Assembly (NCBI GenBank): GCA_029204225.1
Contig: MU832633.1
Coordinates: forward strand, 1-64,000
Length of the DNA stretch: 64,000 nucleotides
Direction of reading: 5' to 3'
DNA from: Diphasiastrum complanatum
Taxonomy: Eukaryota; Streptophyta; Lycopodiopsida; Lycopodiales; Lycopodiaceae
Positions 58,734 to 64,000 of the stretch are shown here, one piece after another. Each line of letters begins with the position of its first letter. Position 1 is the stretch's first letter. The notes under the pieces were generated by a model that worked only from the letters and a program-made list of their open reading frames with translations, did no database searches and was not told where the DNA came from. Both the position numbers and the translations under genes were made by a program.

Positions 58734-59207
58734 GTGACTGACCCTAGTCTCTGGGGCGCTGGCATGCCAAGGCAAGTGCCAAGACAACATTCCAGCCAGG
58801 GAGGCTGAGACTTGGTTGGAGCTCGCGTTGAGTCGCAACCCGCACTCCCCTATAGTATTGGTGGGATTCGCCACCTCCCCTCATACCAAGTACTCTACCT
58901 AGGCTCGTAAAGCACATTTTCTCTCTCTAGAATTTTCTCTCGCTAGAAACTCATTTTCTCTCTCTAGAATTTATTGATCCCCAGGCTTCCTTTAATCATG
59001 CCTAGATTGTGTGAGGTGATTGCACATCGATCTGAGCTCTCTGGACTTCGCTAGGACCGATCAAAATTTTTCAGACATAGGAACTTGGCGCCGGCTGGAA
59101 TTCTAGTCACAGTGGCGCTGGAAGCGGCGCCGACACCAGTGACGTCGGGGAGCAGCAAGGGTGCTGCTGGCGTCGAAAGTAAAGCTTGTAAAGGTAACTT
59201 TACAACA
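58734..59207 (-). mobile_element. LTR-L, copy 3 (inverted, truncated)
   Basis: Reverse complement of about 57462-57955 with scattered changes. Its minus-strand start TGTTGTAAAGTTACC sits at 59207, in the integrase of the minus-strand copia; the other end is cut where it meets copy 2. Together the two form a ~480-bp inverted repeat. Confidence 0.8.
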
Positions 59208-61448
59208 CCTTGGCCTTCTCATCATATCCAAGGAAAATACCCTTGATAGCTTTTGCATCCAATTTCCTTCGTTTCTCATCAGAATATGAGCATAAGCATC
59301 ACAACCAAATACTCTCAAATGAGAAATATTAGGTTTCTTTCCAGTAACAGCTTCATGAGGTGTCTTACCTTCCACGGATTTTGTAGGACACCGATTCAGG
59401 ATGTGCGTAGCTGTGCTACAAGCTTTCTGCCTAAAAGGTATTTGGCAGACCCTTGCCTTTTGAGCATCGCCCTGGCGATCTCAACAATAGATCTGTTCTT
59501 TCGTTTTGCAACTCCATTTTGTTGTGGTGAATAAGGTGTTGTAGTCTGCCTCTTGATCCCTTGATCTTTGTAGAAATCAATAAATTTTGTCGAAAAATAC
59601 TCACCACCTCCATCAGATCTCAAAGTTTTGATGCAACATCCTGTTGCTTTTCAACTAATGCCTTGAATTCCCTGAACTTAGCAAAAAGCATCTGATTTCT
59701 TGCTTATGAAATAAATCCAAATGCATCTGCTATAATCATCAATGAAGGTGATAAAGTAATAGTAGCCACTTAAGAGATCTAGTCTGCATAGGTCCACATA
59801 GATCACTGTGGACAAGATCTAGGATGCCACTGGCTCTCCTTGCTCCACTTTGGGAAACCTCTCTCTGTGTTGTTTTCCCAAAATGCAACTTTTACAAATT
59901 TTTCCCTCAAAAGAAATATCAAAGCAATCCTATAACTAGATTACCTCTTTTGATAATCTGTAAACTTTGAGCACTAATATGACCGAATCGTTGATGCCAG
60001 AGATCACTTCGACTATCAACCGTGCTTACCATAGCTTGAGCAAAAAATCTCGCATTCAATTTGTAGAGTCGATTCCTGTTGACTCTAGCTCTTGTAGCAA
60101 TCACTTTGTAGTGATTCTTGATGTCTTTGACAAGACATTTGTCACTGTCAAATTCAACCTTGAGTTGTTGATCAGCCATCGTCCCAACAGATAATAGATT
60201 GTTAGCTAAGCCAGGTACATATTGCACATTACTTATCCACTTATCTTCCGCTGGCTAACTTCACTGGTACCGACTCCAATTCGTTTAACAGATAGCAATT
60301 TTCCATCGACTTGTCCAACTTCATCACCATTGTGAGTTTCCTTGAGTTCTGAAAACCACTCTTTCCTTGAAGTCATGTGCGATGCACCACTATCAATGTA
60401 CCAGGTATTCTTAGCTTCATCACTTGTCATTAATGCTGTAATGAACAAGTTTGAACTCTTACTTGTATCATCTTCATATTGATCATCATCGTATTGATGT
60501 TGATCAACATAATTGTCTTCATAATAATCATCATCAATTGATGTTGATCAGCATAATTGCCCGCTTGCCATTTGTCTTTTCTTTGTTCTATCTCCTTCTG
60601 CTTCTTGAAGCATTCACGCTCCCAATGGCCAGGTTTATTGCAATACCTACAATTTCCAGGTTTATTTTGCTTGGAATAGCCGCGTCCTTGACCTCGGCCT
60701 TGATTCCAATTGCCTCAATTTGGGCCATCATTGGATTGTTCTTGAAATTGTTGGAACGATCCATGATATGAGTTTCCACCTCTTGATTGGTGTCTTGCAC
60801 GACCAAATTTGCCAACACGTCCTCTCACTGCAAGAGCTTGATCCAATCCCTTGTTGCGATGACTCAAGTTCTCTTGATGTTGTTCTTCCTGCAAAAGCAA
60901 TTCACCTAACTCTTCATAGGTTGGAAGATTTTTCCGTGTGGCTATACTTGTCACAAACATTTGATGTGACTCACTCAAACTATTCAATGTCAACTGCACG
61001 ATCTCACGATCCTGTACTCGCTCTCCAACTGCTGCTAATTGGTCACGAATCTCTTTGATCTTCAGTAGGTGATCAGCAACAGTTGCACCATCATCCATCC
61101 TGCAATGTGTGCAGTTCCGTCTTCAGGAATAACATTCGAGATGTGTTTGTGGTCTCAAACAATGCCTTCAACGTATCCCATGCTTCTTTTGGTCCTTCTG
61201 AATCCGAAATGTAGGGAATAATTGCATCTCTAACTGATAAGTTGATGACATTTTAAGCTTTTCTGTTTTCTCTTATCAAATGTCCACTGATCTTCTTCAA
61301 TCACTGGCCTTGTCTCTTCACCTGTCACAATCTCCCATAGCTCCTTTTTCATCAAAATGTTTTTCAGTTTGAATTTCCAAACTGCATAGTTGTCGGCTCC
61401 TTCCAATTTGCTTGACTCATTGAGGACACTCTCGCTTAGAGTTGCCAT
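59208..61448 (-). pseudogene. Ty1/copia gag, protease, pre-integrase and integrase
   Basis: Minus strand ATG 61448 begins MATLSESVLNESSKLEGADN, then YAVWKFKLKNILMKKELWEI. Gag continues ADHLLKIKEIRDQLAAVGER, LTLNSLSESHQMFV and a GR-rich stretch, with zinc knuckle CRYCNKPGHWEREC (60610-60651). Protease: NTWYIDSGASHMTSRKEWF (60410 region), then VQYVPGLANNLLSVGTMADQ. Pre-integrase: DLWHQRFGHISAQSLQII. Integrase survives as LVHSDLCGPMQTRSL, MRSDGGGEYFSTKFIDFYKD, PYSPQQNGVAKRKNRS (AE changed to AK) and GKKPNISHLRVFGCDAYAHI, in several frames, and is cut at 59207 by the inverted LTR-L. Reverse transcriptase is absent. Confidence 0.85.
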
Positions 61449-62210
61449 TACTGAACAGATGAGTCCAGATCAAGTAATTTATCACACCACAAAACTGTAT
61501 ATTTTTCTGGTTATACACCTGATATCGGAATGGAGCGCGAAAGTAACGGCTGCTCAGGATCCTCCTTAACTTGTGCACGTGGATTCGATACTGGAGCATG
61601 TGATATCGGACTGGAGCGCGGATGTACGACTACTCAAAATTTTTTTTAGCTCGTGCGCTTGGATCCGATATCGGTACGGACAATATCGGACTGGAGCGCG
61701 GATGTACGACTGCTCGGGTTTCTTTTCAGCTAGCGCACTTGGATCCGATATAGGTACGGATATGAAAAGAGAGAATATAAGAGATTTCAAAATGAGTGAT
61801 CATTCAAACAGACAGATATCAGTAATGTGAAAGGTATGAAGCCTCAAAGCTCTAAATGGCAGTACTAGACACTGTCTGGTGTGATTTGTAGTACCCCAAA
61901 CAAACAAATGAGAGATTTCTTGGCACAACTCTCTGACAAATGACTAAAAAAAAATTGTAAAACTTTTTCCACTCAACAGATTTTCAATCAGTTTGGTGTT
62001 GCCCTAGCCTTTCCAATGCCTCCGGGACTGTGTCTTCGTTCCCCACTTATAACTGTGAGCTCCAAAACCTGCAAAATACATCAAGAATAATTTCTTCCAG
62101 CCGTTTTTTTTTTGTCTCTCCAAGCTTACACCTCCTGTGAAGGACTTTCTCACTTCGTTGCGGAGCCTGTGACAAGTTGTATCCACTGATCAGGCACGCA
62201 GACTGTCGTA
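61449..62210 (-). other. Leader of the minus-strand copia; contains tandem repeat
   Basis: No gene between the primer site and the gag ATG. The part nearest gag contains three ~81-bp repeats (separate entry); the remainder has no recognised feature. A leader of some 760 bp is long for copia. Confidence 0.55.
61510..61765 (+). repeat. Three tandem ~81-bp repeats in the copia leader
   Basis: Each unit contains ATATCGGACTGGAGCGCGGA, then TGTACGACTGCTC and GCGCTTGGATCCGATA or close variants. The second and third units are most alike. Confidence 0.85.
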
Positions 62211-62222
62211 GCTCTGATACCA
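62211..62222 (-). promoter_or_regulatory. Primer-binding site of the minus-strand copia
   Basis: Minus strand TGGTATCAGAGC, exact initiator-tRNA-Met type, adjoining an LTR end reading TATTGACA. Confidence 0.85.
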
Positions 62223-62567
62223 TGTCAATAATCAGATATGCAACATCAAGCATTCACCATAAGCAATCACCAAAGAAGCCGGAAGAAGAACACACACTAT
62301 CAATCTATCACACTGCAACATACTGAATGTAAAATGTACATATAAACCCTGAACCCTGATAGAGAGGGAGAACCTAGGAGTAGACTACTAGACTAGCCAA
62401 CGGCTAGTAATAAAGTACATCGTAAACAGTAACTAAGAAGTGTAACAATGAAGTTTATCATTGATTTCTAACATGATATAGGCAAGAGGTATGCATGAAG
62501 AGCTGTGATCTATTTATAGTTGACCTGCATGGGGATTGCATGTGGTCATGCACAGAATCCTACTCTC
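62223..62567 (-). mobile_element. 5' LTR (3' part) of the minus-strand copia, cut by LTR-C
   Basis: Its minus-strand end TTGACA touches the primer site. TATA-like CTATAAATAG lies at about 62509-62518. The LTR is broken at 62567 where LTR-C copy C begins; the U3 continuation is not seen in the window. Confidence 0.6.
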
Positions 62568-63195
62568 TGTGAAGGATTTCAGATTATTCAAGATCCAATC
62601 CATATCCCTGATCTTTGGTTACAATGAGGAGCAAACCAACAATCCTGCCAATGTAGAAAAATCAGCATCTACATACAAAAATGAGATGCAAAATCTACGA
62701 AATACTGATCAAGACATGAACCAAAATCTAAGATATGCTTGTTATCCATACAATCATAGTACCCTACTATTTTTTATATGTGTGGAACCGAAAATAGCAA
62801 TAAATGATCATTCTACACACAAGATTGCAAGATATCATCAAGAGAGTGCACCAATGAGTAATAGAACCCAAAGAGAACCATGTATAATGATGAAATGAGA
62901 GATATAAGAGAGAAGATGTGTCTCTCCACGAGAAACCCTATTTGGCCAACTTGGCTTTCCCTCCAAAATGTCAACCCTACTATTTTTTGGGTCTAGATTC
63001 AATGTACTTAAAGTTCAAATTTGAATCTCTCTCAAACTCGACTACCAAATTTCCCACACAAGTGTTTATTGGATGTATTTTGAATTAATATAACTTTAAA
63101 AAGTTTATCTCCAAGTCTAAAATGAGTTTTAGCCTCATATTGACAATTTACCAAAATATGACTAAACTAGACTAAACTAGTTGAAATCTCTCACA
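62568..63195 (-). mobile_element. LTR-C, copy C (3' LTR, minus strand)
   Basis: Minus strand TGTGAGAGATTTCAACTAG to AAATCCTTCACA; 628 bp. The CT tract of copies A and B is reduced to a few GAGA motifs. Preceded by the purine tract TTGAAGAGGGAG on the minus strand. Confidence 0.85.
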
Positions 63196-64000
63196 CTCCC
63201 TCTTCAACTAGTTTTGCATAGTTTTGACCATACTACTTTGATCCAACTTTAGAATGATCTCCATCCTAGGTATACATCTCCTTTCTAATGTTCTAAAGTA
63301 GTTTCCATAATTGATATAGAGAATCGTGTCCAAATTGGATGCTTCATTATTTCTTACATCAATTTTACACATCAAGATATAATTAGAACATGAAGAACTA
63401 GATAGAATGTAAATGAAGTGATTCTTCCATGTAAATGAATGTGAACTCTCTGAAAATTTACAGCAACCAAACCATAAATGTGAATGATGACCATTTGCTT
63501 GCTTGTCTCCTCCAACTTTGTCCTTTCTTGATAAGTCTCCATGATAAAACTCCATGAATGAGCCTCCATCTCCATCTTGCCACAAGAAACCATCAAACCT
63601 TGGAAATCATGAGTAAGTGAGTACACTCATATGCAAATCCAGCACCACATGGCTTCATAAACCTAGTAGGTTGCACTAGTCCATCTTCAAGATCTACTTG
63701 ACACAAGAAAATGACCATGAATTCACCAAAAATTGACAATCTCCAAACATTGGGCATCAAGTAGCTCAATACTTGAGAACTTGATCATAGATGAGTGATA
63801 TAATGAACCTCCATTAGCTTCATTTCCATAAGCAAAACTAGCCAAGAGTGCTAGTACAACTCCAACAATAAGATATTGCAAGACAATGTAGCTAGTTTGT
63901 CCATATCTTGACAATTTGCACACATTCACATGAAATAGCTCAAACATGAGATAGAAAAAATAAAGCAAACTTGAACAACACTTCCTTGCTGCTCCTTTGA
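63196..64000 (-). other. 3' region of an LTR-C copia element with hydrophobic ORFs
   Basis: Minus-strand frames 63968-63723 and 63585-63208 parallel 45670-46247, including ELFHVNVCKLSRYGQTSYIV and ASNLDTILYINYGNYF. The first has a likely membrane segment, SYIVLQYLIVGVVLALLASF. The element's pol lies outside the window to the right. Whether these frames are translated is unknown. Confidence 0.45.

Overview
This window is plant nuclear DNA made almost entirely of broken and nested LTR retrotransposons. The supporting signs are Ty1/copia and Ty3/gypsy gag, protease, integrase, reverse transcriptase and RNase H fragments on both strands, several initiator-tRNA-Met primer sites reading TGGTATCAGAGC, polypurine tracts abutting LTRs, 5-bp target duplications, and long GA/CT microsatellites. 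I cannot name the species; a large-genome vascular plant is the likely source. The only recognisable host-gene sequence is a 155-codon piece of the chaperonin subunit CCT5 at 6299-6763. I found no intact cellular gene, rRNA, tRNA or CRISPR array.

Layout. 1-4700: a gag remnant, an LTR (LTR-A), a copia RT/RNase H tail with its 3' LTR (LTR-C), an RNase H-like pseudogene and a gypsy 3' LTR (LTR-G). 4700-9500: a coiled-coil 'third ORF', the CCT5 piece, CT-rich minisatellites, an acidic decayed ORF and a second LTR-A. 10-13 kb: gypsy pieces in opposed orientations. 14.1-18.7 kb (mostly minus): two copies of the third ORF, then a fused integrase frame whose front half is copia and whose back half is gypsy. 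18744-23093: a complete 4350-bp non-autonomous element (GP1) inside the copia element whose gag lies at 23.1-24.0 kb and whose LTR is 24059-24744. 27626-32857: a second, longer member (GP2).

33-37 kb: LTR-G carrying a related non-coding element (LTR-L). 37-41 kb: mostly gene-free, with a 138-bp (AG)n tract and two arrays of short palindromic motifs. 41-50 kb: gypsy and copia fragments in scrambled order. 51-54.4 kb: a nearly full-length but dead copia. 54.5-63.9 kb: LTR-C, LTR-G, LTR-L pieces and a minus-strand copia.

How it fits together. At least six LTR families are present. GP1 and GP2 have matched LTRs, primer site, polypurine tract and target duplications, but encode only Gag and an altered protease (DLGA in place of D-S/T-G), so they probably moved using enzymes supplied by other elements. 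The LTR-L family shares their LTR start and leader and has no recognised coding sequence. The LTR-G gypsy family carries a serine/proline-rich, coiled-coil ORF between pol and the 3' LTR. Many in-frame stops are TAG where a sibling copy has CAG, consistent with C-to-T decay of methylated transposon DNA. Coordinates for elements with TSDs are exact; edges of truncated remnants are approximate.
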